Source of the DNA: Diphasiastrum complanatum
Taxonomy: Eukaryota; Streptophyta; Lycopodiopsida; Lycopodiales; Lycopodiaceae
Direction of reading: 5' to 3'
Length of the DNA stretch: 64,000 bases
NCBI GenBank assembly: GCA_029204225.1
Contig: CM055097.1
Location: 8,263,411 to 8,327,410, forward strand
The notes under the pieces were generated by a model. It searched no databases. It saw only the letters and a list, made by a program, of their open reading frames with translations, and was not told where the DNA came from. The position numbers were made by a program, and so were the translations under genes. Of this stretch, positions 1 through 12,437 are shown in pieces (the first letter of the stretch is position 1; each line of letters starts with the position of its first letter).

Positions 1-362
1 GATCTTGCTTATGGTATGGGACATAAGTAGGGTCTGGATCTTGAGTATGCTATGGAGTGTTGTGGTATGCTTGTGATTTGTTTATGGTTAGCAAGGGGGT
101 TGCTAGATAGGTCTTGCTTGGAGCTTGGATCTAGCTATGATTGGGTGGTGAATACTTGAGGCCAGCTTGTTATCTATCTTTGTGTTCAAAGAGTAGGGAC
201 ACAGGTGGAGGAGAGATCCTTGAAGGCTTGCAGATCTTTACTTGCAGGTGGAGGCATCCTAGCTTGGAGTTGGGGAGCATCTTGAAGCTTGCAGGTTGCT
301 TGGAGGACATTTGGAAGCTCTACCTTGGATTTGGAGGACTTCCTCACCTCTACTTGTAAAAG
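1..362 (+). repeat. Probable 3' part of a plus-strand LTR
   Basis: This stretch lies directly upstream of a tRNA-Met-type primer-binding site at 363-374, so by position it should be the downstream part of a 5' LTR whose start lies outside the window. It repeats phrases such as 'gcttggagcttgga' and 'cttgcaggtggagg'. No clean LTR end in CA is visible at the join with the primer site, so the end is degraded or misjudged. No gene is seen here. Confidence 0.4.
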
Positions 363-374
363 TGGTATCAGAGC
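363..374 (+). other. Primer-binding site (initiator tRNA-Met type)
   Basis: The 12 bases tggtatcagagc match the standard plant LTR-retrotransposon primer-binding site complementary to the 3' end of initiator tRNA-Met. The gypsy-like reading frame begins about 1 kb downstream on the same strand, so this probably primed that element. Confidence 0.75.
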
Positions 375-1409
375 TAGACAAAGGATGATAACCTTTTTAA
401 CCTTCTTCAAGTTCTATTAAGATCACCAACTAATTTTTTTTTGGGAAAGATTATAGGCTTTTCTAGTTGTAGGAAGCTTGTAGTTGAAGTACCCAATGAA
501 TCTAGTTCTCTTTGGAAAAGAGTAGTGATGCTTCTATAACTGTTTAGGGGCTGATTTTTTATCAGGTTAGAAAAGTTTTAAAGTGGAATTTGGGTTTTTA
601 AAAGTTCTGAAAAAAGATTTGTGGGATGGGTAGAGGAAGTCTTCCTCTACATACACAAACTTTTTTTTGGCAAAAAGATTGATGCTAGCTATGTGTTTTG
701 ATCAAAACTAGTGGTTTTTTTTTGGACAAATGAAGTGTTTGAAGTTTTGAACTACATTTTGAAGTTATATTTTTAGACTTGTAAATCTGAAAATCAGATC
801 TGAAATATGAAGTTTTGATTCAAACTTCATTAGTTACACCTTTCTATCTCCTAGTTTCATGAAGATGGCAGTGTAGGAAGGGGGGTAGTGTAACTTTGTG
901 CATATAACAAGTTTTGAAATTCTGTTTTTTGTCATTTTGAAGTTCTAATTTTCAGACCTGTAAATCTGAAAATCAGATCTAAAAATTGAAGTTTTCATAA
1001 AGCTTCATTAGTTATCCATTTCTAGACACTAGTTTCTTGGTTTTGGAAATCTAGAATAGTGAGAAATGTGAAAACTTTGGTTGCTTTTGAAATGACAAAT
1101 GGAATTGGAATGGGAATGGGAATTTTATGTAAACATTAGCTCGGACTAGTTAATTGAAGTTTACATAAAGATTTGGTTTTCATTTTTGTTTTTGATTAAG
1201 GCAAATGTAGCTTGTTGTTGTTTTTCTCTTAAACTTGGATTAAGCTTGCAAATAGTAGGCTTGGATTGAGCTTACAAACAATAAGATTGAATGAATATAA
1301 GTAAATGCTTTTTATTTGCATTGGATGTGACAATTGAAGCATTTCTATCATTCTAATTTGAGCACTTGTTGTTGTATTTGCTTAATAGGAAAACACACAA
1401 GCAACCCCA
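375..1409 (+). other. Retrotransposon leader with internal ~180-bp repeat
   Basis: AT-rich sequence between the primer site and the first gag-like codon. No gene is seen. Two related blocks, about 755-838 and 934-1016, share the run around 'gtaaatctgaaaatcagatc' followed by 'gaagttt...cttcattagtta', which gives a diverged duplication with a period near 180 bp. A long untranslated leader is usual for plant gypsy elements. Confidence 0.45.
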
Positions 1410-2898
1410 ATGGATCAAACCAATGAAAATCCAACATTTGATCTATCAAACCCATCCAATGTGGCACAAGCTCTTGAATGAGATGGATGTATTTTTTTCT
1501 TCGTTCTTTAGTCTTTGGACCTAATGATCTTAAGTGCATTAAAAGTAAAGAAATTGAACAAGGTAACCGTTAAGAATAGATATCCACTATCGTGGATGGA
1601 TGGCCTAATAGATTATCTTGGTGGTGCTGGGTACTTTACCAAGATAGATCTAAGGTCAAGATTCCATCAGATATGCATAGACAAAAGATATACCAAAAAT
1701 CAGGTTTCGAACTCGCTTTGGTCACTACGAATTTTTGGTGTAGTCATTTAGTTTGACCAATGCACCGGCAACTTTCCAACAGATGATGAACGATTTGTTC
1801 AGGTCATATTTGGGAAGATTCAGTGGTATTCTTAGATGATATCCTAATTTTCAGTAAGACTTTGGCGGAACATAAAGAGCATCTTAGGATCGTCTGGGAC
1901 ATCCTAAGAAGGGAAAAGCTCTTTGCCAAAGAGTCTATGTATGACTTTTTTTGCGAAGAAATTTTCCTACTTGGGACAGAAGATTTCCGAACGGGGAGTG
2001 GAGATTGAGGCCTATCGTATCCAGAGAGTTATTGATTGGCCTATTCTCACAACAGTGCAGAAAATCAAGTCTTTTTTGGGGTTTGTAAGTTTTTTTCATC
2101 GACATATTCCCCAATTTGCTCGATTGGCATTTACCCTTACCCAGACCTTGAAAGGCTATAAGAAGCTAAGCTGGAGGGCTAAGAGTCCACTAGTGGTGTG
2201 GACGGAGGATATGAATAATTGTTTTGAGTTGCTTAAGAAAAGTGTCACTTCGGCACCAATACTAATCATTGGCGATCCTAATAAGGCTTTTGTGGTTAGG
2301 ACCAATGCCAATGATTATGCTATTGGAGCTATTTTGATATTGTAGGATGGACATCCTGTGGCTTATGAAAGCAAGGAACTCAATCCTGCTCAGTCTAGGT
2401 ATTGTGCCTATGAGAAGGAACTGTTTGCAATTGTTCATTCCTAGAAAATTTGACAACATTATTTGTATGGAGCCAAATTTGAAGTTTTGACGGATCATCA
2501 GACTCTTCGATATGTCTGTGATGCTACGGATTTAAAGGGGAGACAAGCTAGATGGATTGAGTTGATGCAAATATTTGACTTTTCTATACGTTATTGTAAA
2601 GAAAGTCAACATACTCTAGCAGATGCTTTGAGCAGGTTACCGATTATTAATCAGTTGTGCTTTACTATTATAGAACCGAAGATGTTTCAGTCTCTTCAAG
2701 GACTATATGAGTCCGATCCTTTTTTTGGAAAGTATTGGCAATGAGTACTTTTGGGGGGTCGATTCAGGTTTGCAAGATTCTTCGAATCAAGGAAAGACTG
2801 AAATGGATTTCCTAATTTGAAACAGGATTTTGTTTCGTAAAGGAAAGGTGTGTGTACCGGAGAATGACATTGTAAGGGCCCAAATCTTGCATGAGTGT
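1410..2898 (+). pseudogene. Ty3/gypsy gag-pol remnant, plus-strand copy
   Basis: A gag-like start (MDQTNENPTFDLSNPSN) at 1410 jumps near 1480-1540 straight into reverse transcriptase, so most of gag and all of protease are deleted. RT motifs include NRYPLSWMD, FTKIDLRSRFHQI and the catalytic box VFLDDILIFSKT. The RNase H part has TNANDYAIGAI, VLTDHQTLRYV and LADALSRLP. The frame is broken several times by stops and shifts (for example near 1751, 2008, 2345 and 2444). The copy stops abruptly at 2898 in the integrase zinc-finger region, where a reversed copy of the same family begins. It cannot encode a working enzyme. Confidence 0.9.
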
Positions 2899-4420
2899 CC
2901 AAGATAGATCGGCATACTGCCTTGCCCTGTCCTGGGCACTTCTTATGCTATCTTTAGCTAGCTATAACATTTCAGCTGTGGCTTGCACTCGTAGGTTTTT
3001 GATGCCAACACTTATTGGTGATCGAGGTTGAAAACCATACATAAGTATGAAAGGGCTGAATCCGGTCGATGAATGTTTTGCACTGTTATATGCAAATTCC
3101 ACCAGTGGAAGGTAATGTTCCCAATGAAACTGCGATGGCCCACATATGCTCAAAGCATATCCTCCATCGTCTGATTGGTCCTTTCCGTTTGACCGTCTGA
3201 TTCCGGATGATCTGTAGAACTCAAACTTAAAATTGTTTCCAACTTTTCAAATACTGCTTGCCAGAAATTCCCAGTGAATTTTGGGTCACGGTCACTGACA
3301 ATATCGTAAGGCAGCCTGTATAGTCGAAAAAGCTTCTCAGCAAACAGTTGAGCTAGTTCTGAAGCTTTAACAATTGTTTTCGTTGGGATAAATTGAGCAA
3401 ACTTCGTAAGTCTGTCAACAATGACCCAAACTGACTCATGGCCCTTCCCTGTATGTGGAAGCCCGACCACAAAATCCATAGATATATTTTCTCACTTTCT
3501 AGTAGGAATATCTAAAGGATGTAATAGGCCACTAGCTTTTAGCCTCTCTGCTTTATTTAACTAGCACGTAGTACATTAATGTACATAGGCCTCTACCTGA
3601 CTTTTCATCTTAGGCCACCAAAATTGCCTTCGAACTAAGTCAAGTGTTTTTTGTATACCCGGATGTCCTGCGCATGGACTATCATGACACTCATGCAAGA
3701 TTTGGGCCCTTATAGTGTCATTCTCCGGTATACACACATTTCCTTTACGAAACAAAATCATGTTTCGAGTTAGGAAATCCATTTTAGTCTTTCCTGATTC
3801 AAGGAATCTTGCAAACCTGAATCGACCCCCGAAAGTACCTGATTAATAACCGGTAACCAACTCAAAGCATCCGCTAGAGTATTTTGACTTCCTTTACAAT
3901 AACGTATAGAAAAGTCAAAGATTTGCATCAGCTCAGCCCATCTAGCTTGTCTCCCGTTTAAATTTGTAGCATCACAGAAATATTGATGAGTCTGAAGCTC
4001 CGTCAAAACTTCAAATCTGGCTGCATACAAATAATATCACCAAATTTTCAAGGAATGAACAATTGCAAATAGTCCCTTCTCATAGGTACAATGCCTAGAC
4101 TGAGCAAGATTGAGTTTCTTGCCTTCATAAGCCACATGATGTCCATCCTGCATCAAAACAGCTCCAATAGCATAATCACTGGCATCGGTCGTAACCACAA
4201 AAGCCTTATTAGGATCACCAATGATTAGTATTGATGCCGAAGTGACATTTTTCTTAAGCAACTCAAAACAATTATTCATATCCTCCATCCACACCACTAG
4301 TGGACTCTTAGCCCTCTGACTTAGCTTCTTATAGCCTTTCAAGACCTGGGTAAGGGGAAATGCCAGTCGAGCAAATTGGGGGATATGCCGATGAAAAAAT
4401 CCTAAGAAAACCAAGAAAAA
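2062..4420. repeat. Long inverted repeat made by two gypsy copies
   Basis: The left arm (about 2062-2898) and the right arm (about 3686-4420, reversed) both encode the same RT/RNase H/zinc-finger stretch, separated by a 787-bp spacer holding the minus copy's integrase. Reading either arm inward gives the same order of motifs, ending at the 'atcttgcatgagtgtc' phrase. Transcription across it could fold into a long imperfect hairpin. Confidence 0.8.
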
Positions 4421-4425
4421 CTTTA
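2899..4425 (-). pseudogene. Ty3/gypsy RNase H-integrase remnant, minus-strand copy
   Basis: Read on the minus strand from about 4420 this gives the end of RT (FFHRHIPQFARLAF), RNase H (TTDASDYAIGAVLMQ, LADALSWLP), the H2C2 integrase finger (HECHDSPCAGHPGIQKT...) and the integrase core (MDFVVGLPHTGKG, VSDRDPKFTGNFW, ESDGQTERTNQTMED). Integrase homology ends at 2899, where the plus-strand copy of the same family takes over. Stops and shifts fall near 3153, 3479 and 3575. It is the same family as the neighbouring copy and related to the gypsy element at 28512-37756. Confidence 0.9.
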
Positions 4426-4588
4426 AAAAACATCAAGGTGGCATTGATAAAGCTGAAGCTCGTAATAGAGTTGCTGGATTTTTTGTAGTAGTGGGCCAAG
4501 TTAAAGGAATGGCCAAGTTTAGATTATGGTGCAGATACTCCAAAAATGGAGATGTAGCACAAGAGATATGGAGTAGATAGATAGTGAA

Positions 4589-5497
<909 letters not shown>

Positions 5498-6678
5498 TGT
5501 TGGGTTGAAAGAGAGAGTGAGAGTGTGAGAAACTAAAATAGCTCGAAAAGAAACGAACACGAAAAGAAGCAAACTCGAAACTCGAACAAAAAGTGTTCGT
5601 GCGCAACGGAATGAGCTATATTACTCTTTCCCTAAGCATGACTACGCCTATCAGAAACGAACAGAATGTTAGAGATAGAAATCACAGTCGATTTGATTAC
5701 GTAGCCAAACATTAAGCAACAAAAACATCAGAAGGATAATTTGTCGTGAACAGCTAGACAAATTGTTAGTCGCGAATAATTCGTAAAGAGCTCAATTGAT
5801 AATCAGTTGCAAAAGACAAGACTAAATATTAGCCGCCAACAGCTAGTAGACTAATAATAATTCGCTAAGAACAAATTACCAGATTGAGCAACAAGAGAGT
5901 CAGATAGAATGTAGAAAAGCATAGCAATATTGACACAAATCTGAACGCTGAACAAAATAGAGTTGTTATCAGATTAAGTATAGATAAATATACATGTCAA
6001 TAATGTTGTGGAGCAAAAGACAATAGTGGATGAAACCACGTGCTCTACAAAGCTAATTCAAAAAGGAATGAACCTGTTACTAACAATACAAAAGAATCAA
6101 TGTGCGTGGGCATCTACTTCGTCTATGTTTGATAAGTTTCTAATGCTATTATTTTCACACACGTTCTTATCTCACATCTTCTCATATATATACACAATTT
6201 TATAGGTGTGCAGATGAAGAAAGTACAAAGTGGATGTGCTATCTGTAGGAGATCGTGGGTGGCTGCTGTCGTTGTCAAATCTGTTAGCACACTTGCATGG
6301 ATGAGCATGAGAATGCTGCAACGTCAACCTTTGCTGAAAGGAACGTTCGTGAAGATGCGAAAAATGTGACACTCTGACAAATGCCTTAGGATTTGATTTA
6401 CACGGTGTCTCCGCTTTCCCTAGGGCACCTTCGACATTTTTGTAAGGCAGTGTCGTCTTTTTAGCCTATCACAAATCATGTGTAAAAGCATAGTGTCGCG
6501 TTTTTCATCTTTTTCGCCTGTGGAAAATTACTTGTATTTATGCAGACATTCGAGTTTTTTGTCTATCTTATTTTACATGTAAATATGCAGACTGTGCGAC
6601 AACATGAGTAAAAAAATGCAGTATGAATGGAGGCAGATTAAAATAGGATTTAGGAGAGTATAGGAGATAAATCCAACA
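5498..6678 (-). repeat. Copia-1 3' LTR (minus orientation)
   Basis: On the plus strand the block runs from TGTTGGGTTG to AAATCCAACA, giving the TG...CA and TGTTGG/CCAACA inverted ends typical of LTRs, with a length of 1181 bp. Read on the minus strand it is preceded directly by a polypurine tract (6679-6688) and by copia pol, so it is the 3' LTR. No second copy is seen in the window, so the 5' LTR is lost or outside. No coding region is recognised inside it. Confidence 0.8.
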
Positions 6679-6690
6679 TCCCCCCTTAAT
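6679..6690 (-). other. Polypurine tract of copia-1
   Basis: The minus strand reads attaaggggggaTGTTGG, the classic purine-rich primer for plus-strand DNA synthesis next to the 3' LTR. It fixes both the element's orientation and the LTR edge. Confidence 0.85.
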
Positions 6691-6945
6691 CTGGATCCGT
6701 GAATGCCTTGATCTTCAGACTAAGCAATGCACAAAATTTGTTATGTGCATTAACACTTAATGCCTTCGTGAATATATATGTAACCATGTCATGCATTCTG
6801 TAGTATGTTAAGCTCACCTCCTTGTAGAAAACCTTGTCCTTGATGTAGTGATATCTGATTTCAATGTGCTTACTCCTAGAGTGAAATCTAGGGTTGGCCG
6901 ATAAGGCAATAGCACTATGATTAACACAGAATAAAATTGTAGGAC

Positions 6946-9400
6946 TGTACTAATGTAGATTAACGTCTGACAATAAATTTCTCAACCAAAACGCTTCCTT
7001 AATAGATTGAGAAGCAGCAATATACTCTGCTTCTGTAGAAGAACGTGTGATAGAGGTTTGCTTACGACTATTCCATGAGATAGAACTGTCATTGAAGAAG
7101 AATGTAAATCCAGATGTGGACTTATGATTGTCTACATCTCCTCCCCAGCTTGCATCAGAATACCCACTGAGCTGATGAAGATTGTCGTCGTCGACATCTC
7201 CATAGCAGATGCACTGGTCCATGGTAGCTCGAATATATCTCATGACTCTTATGAGAGCCTTCTAATAAAAAATGCCAGGATTAGCCATATATTGGCTGAG
7301 TGAGCTTACTGCAAAAGAGATATCTGGTCTTGTACAGACCATTGCATACATGAGAGATCCAAATATCGATTGATAAGGATACTCTCTCATCTGCTCATCT
7401 TCCTGCTTGGTCTGGGGACATTGGTCCTTTGACAAGTGCAGGCCTGGATCCATCGGTGAGTGAGCTAATTTACAATTCATTAGATTGTATATGCTAAGAA
7501 CATTGTGAAGATACCTTTATTGAGTGATGTAAATCAGTCATCTCGCTCTGTCTCCGTGGATCTGAATGCCCAGACAGAAGTGAGCTTCGCCTAGATCAGT
7601 CATGTCGAACTTTGAAAACAACATCTGCTTCAAATCCTTGACCATATTGGTATTATTGCTGAAGAGCAACATATCATCCATGTATAAGATGATGATAATG
7701 AAGGATTGTTGCACTGACTTGGAATAGACATTGCAATTAGCAGTGCTTGGTTTGAATCCTTGTTCGATGAGGAATGTGTTGATCCTCTGAAACCAAGCTC
7801 TGACAGACTGTTTCAAGCCGTAAAGTGCTTGTGGAGTTTACAGACATGATTTTTTTATACCTTCCAGAACGTATCCTTCGGGCTGGATCATATAGATGTC
7901 TTCTTGTATAACTCCATTCAGATAAGTTGTTTGTACATCAAGTTGATGTACTTCGAGGTCGGCAGCTATAGCATAAGACAGGAGTGCTCGGATCGATGAA
8001 TGTTTGACTACTGGATTGAAAGTCTCGCTGTAGTTGACATTGGGGATCTGAGTGAATTTTCATGCTACTAGTCTTGCTTTCCTTCGATCAATTGCTCCGT
8101 TGGCATTGTATTTGATCTTGAAGATCCATTTGCAATCAATGATATAGCAGCCAATAGGAGCCTCGACTAGTGACCACGTCTGGTTCTTGATCAGAGAGGA
8201 ATACTCTTTGTCCATAGCTTCTCTCCATAAATCAAAGTCTGGTTGGCTGAGTGCCGCTTCGATTGTCGTCAATTCCTGTATCAAGAGACATGCAGACTCA
8301 AAAGTATACCTTGTGGGCTGTGTGCACACTCGGCTTGATCTTCTGGGAGGATTCGACTAATGAACCACTCCTAGGACTTGTTGTTGGGTAGCAGGAACGT
8401 CTTCGTTTGATTCGTTGTCAAAAACTGGGTCGACAATGGACACGCCTGAGCCAGAAGCTCAGACAGTCGTATCAATGACAGATGATGAAGGTTCTCCTAG
8501 AGAAATATCCTTGCCTTTGATGTCGACGAACTGATCCTCGATAAAGAATGTATCCCGGCTATACAAGAATTGTTGGATATCAGGATCATACAGCTTGTAT
8601 GTATTATGAGATGAAGTATATCCAATTAGGATCGTCTTGAGACCTTGGAAGTCCAATTTCTTCTTCGTGTATTTTGGGATCTGCGCATAGGCAACGCATT
8701 CAAACACTCTTAGGTTCTTCACAAAAGACTTAGATTCTGTCCATACCTCATGGGGTGTCTTGCCTGAGAGGGCCTTGGTCGAACATCTGTTCTGGACGTA
8801 ACCTGTAGTGGAGACAACTTCGGTCCAGAATCTCTTGGGCAGCAATGCATGCGCTAGCATACATTTGGCTGATTCAACTAGGGTACGGTTCTTCCTCTCG
8901 ACTAAGCCATTAGACTGAGGACTGTAAGGAGTGATGAATTGCTGCTCAATGCCTTGGCTTTGGCAGTACTCCTTAAACTTGGTAGTGATATATTCTCCAC
9001 CATTGTTTGACCTTAGGGCCTTGATCGTCCTTCCAGTCTCCTTTTCTGCACGCTCCTTGAAGATTCTGAAGCAGTTGAAGCTTCTGATAAAGTACACCAT
9101 AGTCCTTCTGGAAAATTCATTAATAAAAGTTAAAAAGTACTTTGCATCCTTCAGCAAAGGATTTTTCATCGGACCACAAATGTCGGAATGTACAATGTCT
9201 AACAATCCTCTAGCAATATGATGATGGCTTGATTGGTTTCCTAGTCTGTTTACCAACTAGACAGTCTTGACAAATCGGGAATACAGTCAATGGGAATGAG
9301 TTCCAAATTTGAAGGCCAGTTTGATTGAGATTTTCAATGCCACAAAGACATCCAATTTCGTCAACCTCATAATCAATCACAACACTAACAACATTCCTTA
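6946..9400 (-). pseudogene. Ty1/copia pol remnant (copia-1)
   Basis: On the minus strand, from 9400 down, the order is gag-pre-integrase (LWH, then CQDCLVGKQTRKP), integrase (DIVHSDICGP, ALRSNNGGEY, SNGLVERKNRT), RT (WKFKIKY-like block, LDVQTTYLNG, ALYGLKQS, YMDDMLLFS) and RNase H (GYSDASWGGD, SSTEAEYIAASQ). This is the copia order, integrase before RT. The integrase second catalytic aspartate (normally RSDNGGEY) is Asn. Stops or shifts occur near 8060, 7850, 7537, 7480 and 7262. The 5' part of the element (gag, protease, LTR) is missing. Confidence 0.93.
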
Positions 9401-10985
9401 GATCGGTTGAAGTGTCAAAGCAAAGTTCCAACACAGAAAAGTTACGGTATAAATAGATACCTATCGGAGGAAATGTTTCAAGTTGACAATGAATCAAAGG
9501 GAATAGAGAAATTGTAGCATGTGTTTAGAGTCACTCAAAAGAGTGAGCAACAAGGAGCTATGAAAAATATTTTTCAAGAATACCAATAAGAAAGCTGTTG
9601 GAGACAAAATAAATACTAGCTATCAAAGTGTCTATAACTATATCATCTTCGAGAATCAATATGTTGATAATCCTTGGGATAACCAAAATGAAGATGATTT
9701 TTTTAGATATGATTAGAATAATGACTTGTTTGAACATTATAGTGATGTGAATATCAATAGGATGTCAGTGGCCAAATATGGGAGACACATTCCTTGACTT
9801 GGAGCATCACTACTTTGGATCAACAACAAGTGTACCCATCATTTTATTCACAAGGAAAATTAATGGATAATATGGCTATCCATCTTCAATAAGACATTGT
9901 CACTAACCTTGCTCCTATTGATCAATAAAGATAAAATTCCAACAACTCTCTTCCAGATCAATTGGAGGAGACATTAGCACAAGATAATGTACAACCACAG
10001 GCTCAAGGCATTGGATGACAAATGTGAATGAACAAGAGACCATAGAAGTGGACAAACGAGTATATTGCTATGTTGCAATATTGTGCACCATCAACCCCTT
10101 TTCTAGTCATTTTCAAAGGGCCATTAGCTCAAAAGAAACTTGAGGATCTATAGTCGTTTTTATTTTTACTTTTTATGGATGCTCAAAAGCTATTTGGATC
10201 TGTAACGCAATCATCATCAAGGTCAACGACCTAGCCAATCAAAAAAGAGAGGCAATAATTGAGTATTGTAGCAAAGAACTATGGATTGTAAAATGGAACA
10301 ATATTTAGCCAGTCGCAACAAGTAACTATTTAAAGACACCATTTGGAAGATCTTTCTTGCGTTAAGAAGTGGCCGAAGACATTGAAAACTACCAAAAGAT
10401 TCATAGAGCATGGCATTTGACCAAAAGTCACATGGCCTTGCTGGCTTTTGCCAATGGATGGTTCATGTGCCTACAACCACATGGGAGCTTGATCATCCTC
10501 TAGTTTTAGGCTTGATGTATTCGATGATTAATCAATGAAAATCTTACCTTTCTTTGCCATATTTGATGAAGGTTTCTTTAATTTGTCTAGTTTCTTGACT
10601 TCTTTCTTACATCATGCTAATTTGATGTTAAAAAATGGATTAGATGTTTGGATGCTATGATTGGCACACAATTGCCCTAGCTTCCTTATTACTCAAATCC
10701 TCTCAGTAAACTACTCTACATGTACAATTTGTAACTTCAAGCCATTCTTCCACATGGTCAAAAAGCATACATAGAGCTAACTTACTTCTAATGTACATCT
10801 CTATGCAATAACAAGCACTTATGTGTTTTGCATTGATACTTAATGAAGTTGCTAATATCTCAGAAAGGTAGTAGCTTACATCTTCTTGAGCCATATGAGC
10901 ATGATCTTGGGCATCCTTTTCATTGTAGGCCTTCTTCTATCATTAACTCAAATTGTGGCCAAGTTTTACTTAGTTGCATTTCTCC
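9401..10985. other. Unassigned spacer
   Basis: AT-rich sequence right of the copia-1 remnant. Many short frames interrupted by stops can be read, and none shows a motif I recognise. It may hold very old gag sequence, but I cannot support that. Confidence 0.4.
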
Positions 10986-11148
10986 TTATTGAACACTAGC
11001 CTGAAGGCTTGTAATTCCCAGAGTGCTTTCAAGAACGGAGGCCAATGAGGCACCGGACTTTGGGAAGCTATCAAGTATGACTATCTTCTCATCTTCATCA
11101 ATCTTGCATGGAATAACAGCAACTTTGTCTATGGTGGTTTGCTTGCTT
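10986..11148 (-). CDS. Possible exon of an unrecognised protein
   Basis: Read on the minus strand, a stretch with protein-like composition starts after an AG near 11149 and reaches a TAA at 10986-10988. It contains TIDKVAVIPCKIDEDEK, IVILDSFPKSGASLAS and VLESTLGITSLQ. The mix of charged and hydrophobic residues and the lack of stops over ~53 codons differ from the flanking DNA. I do not recognise the family. It lies ~1.1 kb downstream of the nitronate monooxygenase stop on the same strand, so it could be a last exon of another gene or a pseudogene scrap. Confidence 0.3.
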
Positions 11149-11600
11149 CAAAACCTGAATAAGTATGTATGCATAGTTCACATCTAGTTGATGAAGTGCC
11201 CATCAATAATGTGTTGCCCAAGCAAATACAAGTCTGAAGGTGATCAGCTTTGAAACAGGAGCAGATTTAATCTATCGTAACTTTTAACTTGTTAAACATT
11301 TCATATTGATAAGGTACTAGAAACTCACTCCAAATGGATTTCTATTATATTATCTCTAGAATGGAGTACAATTCCCATACATTATACTGTGCAAAAAATA
11401 AGTCTTTTTATTACTCTTCCTCCATTGCAAGCCACCTAACTTCAAATTTAGATGCTTCACCAAAATAAGAGAACATTCAAAAGCTTTGTAGTCATGGAAT
11501 ATGAAATACTCGACATGCCAGGCCATCCATAATTATGAGGTGTTTTTTACCTAGACCCCTTCTCGCTCATCTAAGGGAATTGTAATGTCTGGTGCAAAAA

Positions 11601-11807
11601 CTATTGGAATATGATTTCATGCCACAAACCACTCCCATATAAAAAAAAATGCAAATCTTTAATGTAAACCTCGATGTGTTTGAATCTTTCTTCGATACAT
11701 TCAAACTTATAGATTGCTCTTTCTTGCCATTTATTCTGCAAAAGAGAACTTGACTTTACTAGTACACAAGCAAGACAACTCAAAGTGTCTTCTGAAATTA
11801 TTGCCAA
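11601..11807 (-). CDS. Short open frame, possible exon fragment
   Basis: A minus-strand frame contains ISEDTLSCLACVLVKSSS and FECIEERFKHIEVYIKDL. Its composition is plausible for protein but no family is recognised and no start or splice evidence is clear. It sits between the possible exon at 10986-11148 and the nitronate monooxygenase gene on the same strand, so the two fragments might belong together. A chance open frame is equally possible. Confidence 0.2.
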   Translation of the reverse strand: MAIISEDTLSCLACVLVKSSSLLQNKWQERAIYKFECIEERFKHIEVYIKDLHFFLYGSGLWHEIIFQ

Positions 11808-12040
11808 AAGGAGGATGGTACGAGATTGTCTTTTTACAACACAGTGACTTCATAAAAGTCATTGCTTTGTTACAAACACAAAACAAGGCCAGCTCTCAAA
11901 GCTTGCCTTTTCAGAGAAAATGGGTAAGGTTTCCAGTGTGCAGTCTTGAAATTCACCTTCTACAGTGAAATAGAAAATGTTGTCTAGCATATGTTGGCAG
12001 CAAAGGGTGCAAATTATGTAGATAAAGAGCAAGCCATTCA

Positions 12041-12210
12041 GATGAATCAAAGAGTTCATGGTCCTTTTCCGTGAAAATATAAAGTGGGAGCCAGGAACAC
12101 GAATCAAAGAGTTCATGGTCAGTCTCTCCTGAAGTTACAGTTTGATGAAGAACTTGTGAGCCACAAATACACACTGTGAGCCATGAAGATGAATCAAAGA
12201 GTTTGTGCTC
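12041..12210. repeat. Short repeat, three copies of 'gaatcaaagagtt'
   Basis: The phrase gaatcaaagagttcatggtc occurs at about 12044 and 12101, and a shortened form (gaatcaaagagtttgtgctc) at 12191. It lies just downstream of the nitronate monooxygenase stop codon, in the likely 3' untranslated or flanking region. Confidence 0.7.
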
Positions 12211-12245
12211 ACTTTCACTTTATTACCACCAACATTCCATGGAGG

Positions 12246-12437
12246 CTAAAGAGACCCTTGTAGTTGCTCTTGTATGATTTTCCGAGCACCCTCAACCAAA
12301 CCCTGCACAACATCTTGTGCAGATATTATCTGCTTAATTTGGCCTACTCCACAACCAGCATACATTGCCATATTCTCTACTTGGCCTACAGTCGTCATGT
12401 TTGGGACCTTCCCAGAAAAGCGAGGGACATCTTCCTC
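12246..12437 (-). CDS. Nitronate monooxygenase exon 6
   Basis: The acceptor is ttgcAG|GAGGAA. The exon adds 63 residues (start EEDVPRFSG, then [14 protein letters not shown] and [13 protein letters not shown]) and the stop at 12246-12248. The tail ends GSL, which is not a standard peroxisomal SKL signal. Confidence 0.92.
   Translation of the reverse strand, partial: EEDVPRFSGKVPNMTTVGQVENMAMYAGCGVGQIKQIISAQDVVQGLVEGARKIIQEQLQGSL

Noticed and set aside
3300-3480. Gypsy integrase as an active gene
   Set aside because: Catalytic motifs are present but the frame is closed on both sides and the element lacks LTRs, gag and protease.
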